DNA of 64,000 bases, taken from Symbiodinium kawagutii. Lineage: Eukaryota > Sar > Dinophyceae > Suessiales > Symbiodiniaceae. The translations under genes were made by a program, and so were the position numbers. The stretch spans positions 54,769-118,768 of the forward strand of contig VSDK01023736.1 in NCBI GenBank assembly GCA_009767595.1. The letters run 5' to 3'. The stretch's first letter is position 1. Each line of letters begins with the position of its first letter. The notes below the pieces were generated by a model. It was given only the letters and a program-made list of their open reading frames with translations, was not told the origin of the DNA and ran no database searches. Shown here one piece after another: positions 20,801 to 32,800 of the stretch.

Positions 20801-23800
20801 CCAAAAAACCCTAACAGAAATACCCTCCTATTAGTATACAGAACTAGATTGCAGGAATCCGGAGTCTCAAGTCACCCCTACCGCCCTGGTCGTTCAAGGT
20901 GCCCCTCCCGCCCGGCCCTTGGATGTGCCCTGCCTTTCAAGATCCCGGTCAACTCGCGAGGCACCTTCACCTGCCAGAGGGGGGTGATAGTCAGGGGTCA
21001 AGGGTGGCAGATCAACCAGCCAAACCCTTGCTGTTTGATGGTTGGTTGATGGTTGGTTGGTTGGTTGATGTGGATGGTTGGTTGATGATTGTTGTTGATT
21101 GTTGTTGATGGGTGGTTGTTGGTTGGTTGCCAAACATGGTTGTTGATGGTTGGTTGATGTCCATCAACATGTCTGGATTTCATTGGGTTTCTCAAGTCAG
21201 AGGGGTAACCCCCAGTTATCATCTTTTTGTTCATCATTTTTAGGAATAAACCAACCATTCTTGGGAGTTCCCTATTTTGAGAAATCGTGAGATGGAGGAG
21301 TTCAACAGTTCGGGGGGAACATTGAGGCTATCTCTGGATGTCTTAAGCCATTTTTTCATAAGCCCAACCAGTCCAGGCATACGTTTAGGCACCATGGCTT
21401 GACCGTCACCCTTACACAGGCGCTTCCATGCAACCGGCGCTCGCTGAGTTGGGGTCATTCATGGTCAGAGATACCCCTAATATTTCAAGCAACCATATTT
21501 CTCAAGCCGTTCTGGAGCCCATCACTAGAAGTGAGATACATACTTTCTAACCATTTTCAAGCCCAGTCAAGTGCAATGAAGTCGCTGCTTGGGTACCCTT
21601 GGCGCCCCTGGCGTGATCCCCGGGCCTCAGTGGCATCATTGCGACCAGAGAGGTCGATGTAGACCGGTCCCACCCGTTGCTGCTTCAGCCAGGTGATGTA
21701 GTCCTGAAACCCATGGGCCCATGGGCTGCTGCACTGCTTCCCGACCCTGGAATGCCACTGGAAGAGGCCACACAAACTCCTGAAAAGCTGAGATCTGTCA
21801 GCTTGGATTGACATCAACAATGGAAATTGTTACATACTTTTTGATACTTTTTGCATCTTCCTGCCATGTAATGGCCTACTCCGCTGATATGTGGCATTGG
21901 GCTAAGCTTAGTTGTATCACATTTTCGCTGGCTGTCCCGTGCTCGCTGACGTTCTGCTTGAACTCCAGCCATGTAAGCCACTTGGCCAATGTATTCCAAA
22001 ATGCAGCCTGCAGCGCTGTGGCATCAAGATTTTGTGTCCGAGTGTGCCACAAAGTTCCACGCTCGCCACAGATTTGCCAAAATTTGGTACCAGATTCCCT
22101 ACCCTCTGCGGATGTTTGTGAATGGTGCCGCAAGTCAAAGACCCCATTTGAGGCACATGGGCACTGCAAAAACAACTCAAACCTCCGTGCTAAGCAAAAG
22201 AATTCGGTAATTCCACAGCATTTGCATGGCCTTCCTGATTTTTTCATTTGTTTTTCAATGGATATGGCGAGCCCTAGTTTCTGGCCGCTGACCCGGTACA
22301 AAGGCTCGGTATCCAAAGTACATAGACCAATCATCACCAGCATCAATACAATGATGACAGAGTACTACAACAGCACATATATCTACTGGATATATGTAAT
22401 GCTTAAAACAATGTTGTTGAATGTGTGTGATTCTGCCAATCAAGGTCCAGTTCAAGCAGGACACAACTGTCTGTCACACCTGGATCTACTTGGATCTACT
22501 TGGTCTGTTTATGAGGCACCCCTGGGGGCCATGGGCATCCCCACCACTGGCATTTGCCAGCTTCCGCCGCGTCGAGCCCTCCTTGCCCAGGGCAAAGGAG
22601 AGTTCATCGCCTGGCGCAGCGGTGATGTCCGTGTTCATGATATGGCTATGGGTCAATATTAACCAACCAGTAATGGGGTATAATAACCAACCATTTTAAA
22701 GGGAAAACAATGGTCAATGATAGGGGAACCAGAGGTACGGGGTGAACTGACCCACAGCCATATGGTTGATGAATGGTTGATTCAGCATACAATATGGTTG
22801 ATGAATGTGCATTCATGGTTGTAATGTTGATTAATCTCATGGTTGATTTATGTTCATAAAGCTTGGAATTGACTATTTAATGCTTGTCAGATTGGTGAAT
22901 ACAAAATCGTTGAACATAATGAAAACTGTTTGCCAATTAAGTGGTGGATAATATGGATGAACAATTTTTGAACATAATTAATTGGTGATCAATATGGATT
23001 ACCAATTGAACTGACGGTGGTCGCAACTTATTAACAGTTGGTAATAGTCGATAATGATTGCCCATTAATATTAACCATTGATCATGAATGAGAATCGTAC
23101 AGCACACGTAGTCCACACAAATTTTGGACCTCGAATCAAGATGAACCCACGAGAAAAGAAATGCATGTGCATTGCAAAAATTCAATACTGTAGCTGGCCA
23201 TACACGTGCAATTCTGCAGAGGTAAAAACTAACAATTTGCACAAACTGCGCCTATGATGGACTCTGGCCATTTGCCATTTTGATGACTGTGAACGCAGAA
23301 TATCTAGTTGGTGGAAGCCCAAATGACTGCGATGCACCATGACTTTCGCCAACACTCCGTCATACAATGTCTTCCTGCTGCTCAAGCACGGCTTGCCCAA
23401 GGAATGTCTGATTCAATTGGAGGATTGCAATGTGCAGTAGTGGAATGGAAACTGAGTTGTCCATGCTTGTTGACCTCCATTAGATCAAGAACCAAATCAA
23501 CAAGACCATTGGACTTGCAAATGTATGTTCACAGCTCACGCATGATCATTCCATCGCAATCTCTCTTTTGCCCAAATGGCTACGTGTGATCATCCTCAAC
23601 CAGCACTCAACGGTTACGCTTTGAGCTGAGATTTGAATGATTTTTGTTGTGACGGAGATCAACCTCCAGGGCTGGTGTCAGACCCAACAACCAGTCGCAC
23701 GCCTGTCAGGGGCATAGTGTCCACCGCCCAACCCTCCTCGCGGTGGACAAATGCACTGCAGCCGCCGCGCCATAGTGGCTTCCAAGGCAGATGTGCATGA

Positions 23801-26800
23801 CACCATGATGTATCCCCATGGCTGGTTATTCAACTATTGATGGCCATTTAGAGATGGTACAGGATTTTGGCCCTCGACAAGAAGCGATTGAGATATCAAT
23901 TAAGATCGATGACATGATGGTGATACAGCAACCAAGTGGATTACTAAACTGGTAGTGTAACATTCGTGAACATCTCGTGGATTCTGCCTGTTTGGCTTCC
24001 TGGTAAGAAGACAAATGCTCAGCTTCCTAATTAGATTCATATCTATTCCCAGCATGGGCTACGGTAGAGTATGTCACCTCCAATCAATCACAGTAAGTGT
24101 AACATTGTAGACCTAGACCACCATCCATTTGGGTAAATGGTACGCCGGTCAAATGACTTCATCTAAACCGCAAGAATGCTGATCAGCAACCGTTTGACAT
24201 TGAATCTTTCACAGTCAGCACACCTATTGTACCCTAAGTATAGCTACAGCAAGCTACTTGTAATCCATCAAAGATAGGACAATAGTCCAGGAAACCCAAA
24301 GATGGAGTGGCTCAACAAGAACAATCCGCATTGCTTCAACATGATTGATAATGGCACTAAAAGAAAGTCATATAAATGCAGAGTAAATGATTGACAATTT
24401 TTGACAATGATTCTTGGAAATCACCGCATCCATGATTGTTCCTTAGAGCAAAGCTATGCAAGACTCCAGTTGTTTGTACCGAGTTTGGCTCAACATCACT
24501 TTCTACGCCACGGAGTGGGCTTGAACACATGTGACATTCATCATGTCCCATGCATCCTCCGGAGATATAGCATCTCCCACGCCAGCAGTGTAGTGTCCTG
24601 GAGTGCCAAGCTCGGCGGTGTGTCACCGAGCTGATTCTGTTTGTTTGGATACGCATTCTCCACTCATCTACCAACCTTATACCCCTCTTGGACTGGTGCA
24701 TTTGATACCCACCTTCAAGCGCTAACGGCTGGCCTCCTTCCATCTTCCACGGGTTTGCAGCACCGGACATGAACCAAAAGCCATGGACCCTTCAGCAAAT
24801 TGGTCATCTTCGTGGATCAACAGCAGCGTGTGTCCCAACCCCCTGCACAATATTTTGGTGGATCAATTCATCCATCCATCAATCAATGCATCTAAATTCA
24901 TCAGTGTGCAGCGAGTTCATGGCATGTTGTGAACAAATGAATTCCATATTAGTTCAGTCAGCTATTGTAGCGTTTACCGGTCTTGTTTGGTTATTGTCTC
25001 TTGCTAGCGTAACTAAATCAACTAAATTGTTAACTACAAATCATAAGCCGCCAATTACTGTACCCGCTAATAAATCTTATGTCAACCCCGGCTCCATAAA
25101 CCCTTGGTATATTAATTGGGGGTGCGACATCCATAAATCCCATCAAAATCCCATCCAAATCCTCCATGAATCCCATCTCTCCCCAGAAATCACCCCCCTC
25201 TCCCGGTGCCCTGCCGTGCCCCGCGGTGCCCTGTCCCTCCCACGGGTCGCACCTGGCGACTTGGCCTCGATGGCCGCCATGATCTTCAGCTCGGCGCCCG
25301 CTCGGCCCCAGGGCGCTCCGAAGATGGCCAGGCCTGGGGACGTCCGCGACGCCAGGGGGACGCGGGGAACAGCCATGGATGGCCGCTGTGCATCTCTGGA
25401 AGCAGTTTTCGAGTTTGAGGGAGTAAGGGGCAGTTCATTCAATTTAAGTTATAAGTTTCAATTTTTAGTATAAGAGGTAGGTAACAATCTCAAATTTAAA
25501 ATATGATGGGCAGTGCCATCAGGCATATAATCGAAAATTCAATGTTAAGTTATAATTCTATAAATCCAGTTTTCGATCTTAATGTACATGTTCAATTTTA
25601 GTTAAACAAACAGTTGCACGCAGTTTCATGGATTTAATCTAAAATTAAATGAATGAACATAATTCAATAAATCCAGTTGTTTGATTGCGTACACTTAGAT
25701 ACATTCTTAAGATTCTAGTATATATTATATCATCCAAACAGTTTTCCAGTGTACAATACTACAGCTGCTTTCCAAGCAGTGTTCATTGTGCGACATATTA
25801 CTAAAGAATGATAATCCGGACATGGCCCTGATGTTTGAAGAAACACAAATTAAGATGTGGTGGTCTCTTGAAATAGGGAACCCAAAAAGGATCGTTTATC
25901 ACTATACATGATTGATAATGGATGATTTGGGGGGTACCCCAATGACTTGAGAAACACCCATGTAGATTCCTAACAAGAGTATATCTTATACATCTGTAAA
26001 AATATGTGAAAACAAGTGTGCATATAGTTCATATCTTACAGACTGTGTGTGCGTGTGATTGTGTGATTGTGTGATTGTGTAAGTTGTGTGTGTACAAGTA
26101 TGGAGATATGATATGACATATTTCGCATCTTATATGGTACCCATCAAGGAAAGCATGGCATGAACACATTGCAGATAAGGACAAGCAGCCTAACTTGCTC
26201 CTGAGTGGTCTTGTAATCTGCCCAGAAGAATGGTGGGAGCAACTCTATGCAGATGCAAATTCTGACAACACAACTTGGGTACTGCATACAAGCGAATCAT
26301 GATGAAAGAACCGCTGATACTGATACCATGTTTCATCGGGAGGATGCATCGCAAGTAAACAAACATGGAAAAGACATGGAAAAAACATAGAAACATCTAT
26401 ATACAAAAAAAATGGGATTGCCATCGCAAATATCTTCTGGAGAGATGCTGAAATAACCCATGAAAAGGCAGGAAATTCGGCAACTTTTGAGCGTCCAATT
26501 GTTCATCGTGTTACCCAACTGTCATCAGGATGTAAGCATTGAATGTCCATCCACCTTTGACCTCAGTGGCTCAAGAACCAATAATATCGTCAGTGAATCA
26601 CACATATAATGAAGCAACAACACTGCCATTCAACACACAAAAGGAGTGCTGCATATAAACGATGATAATGCATTCTTACATCAGCATCCAAAAAATTGCC
26701 AGAAAGCCAACCAAGCTCTGCATCCATGTCTAGAATATCAAATATGGATACAAAAAGAACCACTGAATACCCCGGTAGCAATATCTGATGGAACATCTGA

Positions 26801-29800
26801 TCTCACGGTGCCAAACCTCGATGATCACCGGTGAAACATGCCAACGTCACATGGCAATCCTTCAATGCTGGGCTTCAGACGTTCCAGGTTGGCCTCTCTT
26901 CGGTCGCCTTGCATCGCGTTGCCCCGGTCGTGAATGGTGCATGGCGGAGTATGGACCAAATCATAGAGTGATACAGTATCACATATCCAAAAGCCTGAGT
27001 GATATTTGGATGTTGATGCTTGATGTTAAAGACTCAGTCGCAGGATTTTGACGCAAAGATATGATTGGATACGAAATACTTGGCTTGTCCTCAGTATGCA
27101 CACATGATAAATGTGGCCATCCAGAAACCAATAGTAAGAAGAACAACAATCACAAAAACATACAATATGACGACGATAAATGCAATAATACAGTAGTTGT
27201 ACTCTTGTTTCATCATGGTATGAATGATTTGCTTGATAATGATCAATAAATATCAACAATATAGTTATCATAAGTAAAACATCCCAAGAGAAAGCAACAA
27301 GAGACAGCCGTAAGGACTCATCAAATATATGATCAATGAGTAGGACAGGTTTCTGTTTACCAGGTTTTTGCATTCGAAAAATCGCTATGTCCTTCCATAT
27401 CTATGCAGTGCGTCCACCGGCTGGGTCGAGATTTCAATGGCACCTAGGCCCGCTGGACTTTGATAGTCGCAGAAGAACATCAGCGTTCCCCACTCCTGGC
27501 GGCACTGTGATGTCAATGGTTCAAGAGTTGGTCATCAATGGTGGCGCACAAGAAATGACAAGCTTCAGTCGGGAAGCAACCATTTTATGAGTTCAAGGTT
27601 GAAGAGTGGGCCAGGAAATCGTAAACATGTGGCTGACCTTAAGCAGCACTTAAAACTTACTGTAGAGCTTCAATCTCCCTGGACTCTAAACTACAGTCAA
27701 AAGCAAAGACGCCCTGTCAACTGCACCAGATGTAGCCCGGGGTTCGACCTCACATGAGTTATCTTTCTTCACCACTTTGCAACCAAGAGTTGCAGTGGTT
27801 ATGCCCAATTCGGTATCATTCTACTTAGCTCGTGTTAGCTCATCATCCAATTTGATATGGCTGTGGGTCAGTTCACCCCGTACCCCTGGTTCCCCTATCA
27901 TTAACCAGCTTGTTTTCCCTTTAAAATGGTTGGTTATTATACCCCATGAGTCATTGGTTGGTTAACTGCTTGACCCAACTCGCCATATGCCTCGCGTTAG
28001 TTATCTCCACTCGTTGGCTACTAATGCCCCTGGTGACCTTTCGCGATTCGTCCCTTTTTCCGTGCCTCTTCGCAGGTCCGCAGGAAGTTTCCCCCAGCAC
28101 CTGACCACAGGGACCACAGGGACGTCCAGTGCGCTAAGCGGTTTGTTTTCACAAAAAAATCCAACCATTTATGGTGGTTTATGGTGGTTTATGGTGGTTT
28201 TATGGTGGTTTTATGGTGGTGTTATGGTGGTTTTATGGTGGTGTCGTCCTAGCCAGTGACTGGGGACCTCAAAGTTGTGGATGGTTTGTTGCTATAAATG
28301 GTTAATTGGATGATAACTGGGGGGGTCCCCTATGACTTGAGAAACACCCATTTGTCGACCGCCAAGAAGGATTGCTTGACCCTTGATCCTGTGAATTGAT
28401 ATCATACAGCTGCGGGTCACAACTCAACAGCACCACCGGTGCACGTCAGTGAACTCGAGCCCACAAACTACAAAGCGAAGGCAGGTCACTGGCACTGACA
28501 TGTTGATAGATCTTGATCTTACAATACTGATCCGTACAACTTGATTGACGTAGCTGTTTCCCGCATGTAATGCATCAATCATCAATCATCAATCTTCCAA
28601 CAAACCCATCACGGCCTGTCACGAAAGCTACGCAGTTGTGTGGGACGTCCATCATGGTGAGGTCGCCCTCATCCTCAGCGGGACCCACGACTACGATGGA
28701 CTGTAGAGGAACCCGCGGAAACCACGAGAACACGTCTCTTCGTGGTACCCTGCCCTTACCAATCCGGTTATTTGATGCAAATGTCATACACATCCAGTCC
28801 TTGCTCCGAATCTGATCTTCAATCAGCATCACTCTGAGGTGATGAGAGGAGGGAAGATAATTCAGTGGGTCACCAATGAAAAAAGCAAATGAAATCCGTC
28901 ATTCCCCGTATTACTGCAGTAGCCATCTTGAGCAAAGATACTATTTGGCCGATGTTTGGTTTCTGTTTGTGGGCAAACCGTGGTCATCCCGTTTGCTCGC
29001 GGAGCGATGTCCTCAACAGTCCTCTTGAGTTTCCTGAAAACCAGAGTCCAGGGCTCAATCGCACCCATCAATCTCCATGAACCTTTTTAAGCATTTTTTA
29101 ACGGCTTTGTCATTGATATCATTGCCTACTACTTCATGCTGCCCGGTCTGTCTCATGTTGTATGGATATGGACATCAAAGCGGTCCTATTTTGCCCGTAC
29201 TCCTCAATTTGAAACCTGATACTTGGAAATAGGGATGTATATACATGCAAGAGGCTCTTGATGATCCGTAACATATCAGATGGTACAACCCTAGTGAGAA
29301 GAATGATCCATCAAAAACATCCGCAACAAACTCTTCAAGTCAAGAGTGAATAACGTTCATCAACCAAGCACCAGCGATCATAGTTTAACCTTCATGAATC
29401 ATGAGGTAAGCTATGGTACATTAGGGGTCGAGGATGGGTGTCCATCTTGTATAGTGGAAGTGGTAGTGCTATCAAAAGGTATCAAACATCATCATAAGCT
29501 GTGGTTGTTCTTCAGCATATCAAGCATCAGCATTGATCATCACTATTTTCTACTGCTAAGTTCTGCCTTGCCTACAACGATTTATCACCATCACGAACAT
29601 GGTCAGCCATCAACGACCCAGCCATCGTCCAACATCAGCGACTTGTTACAGCTGCCATTAACAATCATCAGCATGAGAGGTTCACAATTACCATCCAAAG
29701 AAACAAGACGCTCGATGACCAGACTATACAGTATCAAAATGTACCAACCATAATTCTTAGTGGATAAGAATCAACCATCAACTGTCATTACAAGCATCAA

Positions 29801-32800
29801 CATTACGTATCAACCATCATTCTCGGTTGACAAGAATCAACCATCAACTGTCACTACAAGCATCAACATTACGTATCAACCATCATTCTTGGTTGATAAG
29901 AATCAACCATCAACATCACTACAAGCATCAACATTACGTATCAACCATCATTCTTGGTTGATAAGAATCAACCATGAACATCATTACAAGCATCAACATT
30001 GACATGTATCAACCATCATTCACCATTGTCATAACTCTTATATAAGATAATAATATCATATTATACTATACTATATTACATATATTATATAACACATATA
30101 TGCAAGCGTTGTTGTTTTTCCCGTGTGGCAACAGCCGTCTCCGCCGAGGCACATGGCTTTCGTCCACATGCACAGGTCCAACCCTCTGAGCCTGGACCTC
30201 GGAGCGTTGCCGGACCCCCTGGGATGAACTTCGTCCTTCCAAGCAGTTAACCAACCAACCATGGTGACTTCTAGCTGGTTAATGGTGATTTATATTGGTT
30301 ATATAATAGTGGTTCATAATATAACCAACCAACCATGGTGAACTAGCTGGTTAATGGTGGGGATATAGCCAGGTTAACCATCAATCAGCTAGTTAACCAA
30401 CAAACTAGCCATGGGCACCCCCAAGTTATGGTTGGTTTATAGTGGGTAATGATGATTAAGAATGGTTGATAATGGATCCTAATGAAGCCAACAATTGTAG
30501 GGGATATAGCTAGGTTAACTAGCTGGTTAATGGTGGTTGTTGGTTCATATCCCGACTAGGGGGATAAGTTCGCCAACAATAGTGGGGGATAGACCAACTG
30601 TATGGCTATGTTGCCAGATCTTGCCAGATATTAGTGTACATCCCCAAAGTGGTTACCAAAATTGATGGCTGGGGGATTGCTCAGGGTATTTTTGCAGATT
30701 ACTGGATAGACAAACGCCTCTCTCTCTGTCACCAGTCAGGTTCACCTGGAACGATTGGAACCAATGCAGCATCATAACTTGGCTATAACAATCTCTAGCA
30801 ATGCAAAAAAAGAACAATGGTTGTTAGCACACTGCAGTTCAATTCTTCCGTGATAACATGGAGGACATCAGTTGGGGGAAGAACATGGTACAATCTCGAT
30901 CTCTGGCAGTATACTGCAAGGGCATGCAAATATACAAACTAACAAAATGATTGCCAAGACTACAAGGGTAGAAGTTAGGAGTGTCCATAATCAAAACATG
31001 TTTCAGGATCATATTGATTCATCAAGTTCCAGCCTTGCCTGGACAGAATGGGTTGTGATCATCCGGAAAGAACCTCGTTACATGGTAGAGCTTACACGGT
31101 CCTGCCTCCCCAGCCATTTCCTCAGGTTCCCCAGCCAGTGAGATGTACTTTTTCGCGCGGGCGCATGCCTGCGTGTTGAACAGGTGGACTCTCCGAAACA
31201 TCGATCCAGGCCACCTCCAGGCCACTATTTGTTCAGATTTTTGATAGGCATTCCAAGCGACCATCAAATCCAGTGCTGTACACAGAACATCAAGAACCAG
31301 TTCTTTTTCAAGAACAGGCAGGCATGTGCACCATCGGCAAAACCTATGTGTCAACCTTTTACCGGTGATTTAAAAGAAATCATTCCTGGTGAACTTGGGA
31401 TCCGCAAGAATCAGACCCTGAAGCATCCACGAGCCCCTTGTTCCAGGGCCGAAAATCCTACATTACCCAGTGTTGGCCAAGGAAATGAAAGTAAAGATCT
31501 CCCAGGAATGCGCAATGACGGGAACTTATCATCCCTTATCGCATTGTCAGTTGGAACTCTTCCCACGTCATGGGTTTGAACAATAATAAAGCACATCATC
31601 TTGCCCCATAGTCGTTTACCCCTGTCACAGGGCCAAGCTACTTAATTTTTGTGATCCAGTACCTGTGACTAGGAGGAAGATGTAACCAGGTGCCTATCTT
31701 AGACGAGCAAATATTATTGACGAAGGATTTACTGAGGGTCCCACTCTCAGGCAAGGTTTTCGTGTGTCTCCTATGGTCTCCTCCTTGAAAACAAGATCCC
31801 GTCTGTTTGGGAAATGTCCCGCTAGTCAACGCAAGTACAATCCCAACGCTCGGAATGGATCCAGCAAACTTTACTTGCCAACGCAATCTTAGATATGGGT
31901 GTTTCTCAAAATAAGGGACCCTCCAAATCATCATATGTTACTCATTTCCAGTAATAAACCAACCATTTTGGGCATACCAATTTTGAGAAACCACTATATT
32001 CATCCATATTCTCATGGAAATTTGCTACCCATGTCATAGTAATACACCACCATATCAATCCATATCAAATCGTGGTTTCTCAGAATAAGGGACCCAGGAC
32101 CCAAAAAATGGTTGGTTTATTGCTATAAATGACTAATAATGGATGATTTAGGGGTACCCCTATTTTGAGAAACCACCATATATCCATAGATATCCATAGG
32201 TACCCCAGTGCATAGAAATCGGTCAACCATCGACCCAGCTGCGCCTCCTGTGAACCCATCACTTCCACGGTGTTGTTCCTGAGAGCTTACCCAGCCGCAT
32301 GCTGCGTCCCGCCCAGCCACGTCAGACCTACAAAAATGCATGTGACAAGTTGTTTTTTTTTTGAATTTCGTTGGGACAATTTGGACCTACTAAAAAATGC
32401 ATGTGAAGTTTGACGCTTGGGATGGGCCCCGATTGGTTTCACAAGGATGCTCACGTATCAAAGGGCAGCTTCCCCCGCTTGAAAGACAATAGTGGGTTGC
32501 AATAAGTCTTCCATGATTTATTGGATTCTTGGTCATGGTTTCCTGTTGCACTACAGTGATTACACTGAATTTAATTTGAAAGTGTTCTGAACAAACCATG
32601 AGGCAATCCAGCCAGGGCCCCAACTTCAACTCTATGTCTTATGTCATTTGTCATATGGTGGTTTCTCATATTTAGGTACCCCTAAATCATCTAATAACAT
32701 TAAGTATCTATAGTAATAAACCTTTCATTGTTTGGGTACCCCCATTTTAAGAACCCTCCATATGTCATACGCATGTGGCACAAGAGTTTCGTTTGCATGC

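Noticed and set aside
21876-22346. 156-codon minus-strand ORF
   Set aside because: It runs through a KH exon in the wrong frame; the exon frame encodes the conserved EYIGQVAYMAG.
21808-22662. 284-codon plus-strand ORF
   Set aside because: It overlaps three in-phase minus-strand KH exons or their borders (22632-22545, 22007-21937) and shows no motif.
26565-26580. TGGCTCAAG-like match to the dinoflagellate spliced leader
   Set aside because: Only the last nine or so bases match; no full or relict leader could be supported in the window.
29762-30025. Regular repeats that could suggest a CRISPR array
   Set aside because: Units are contiguous 66-bp copies without unique spacers, in a eukaryotic intron.
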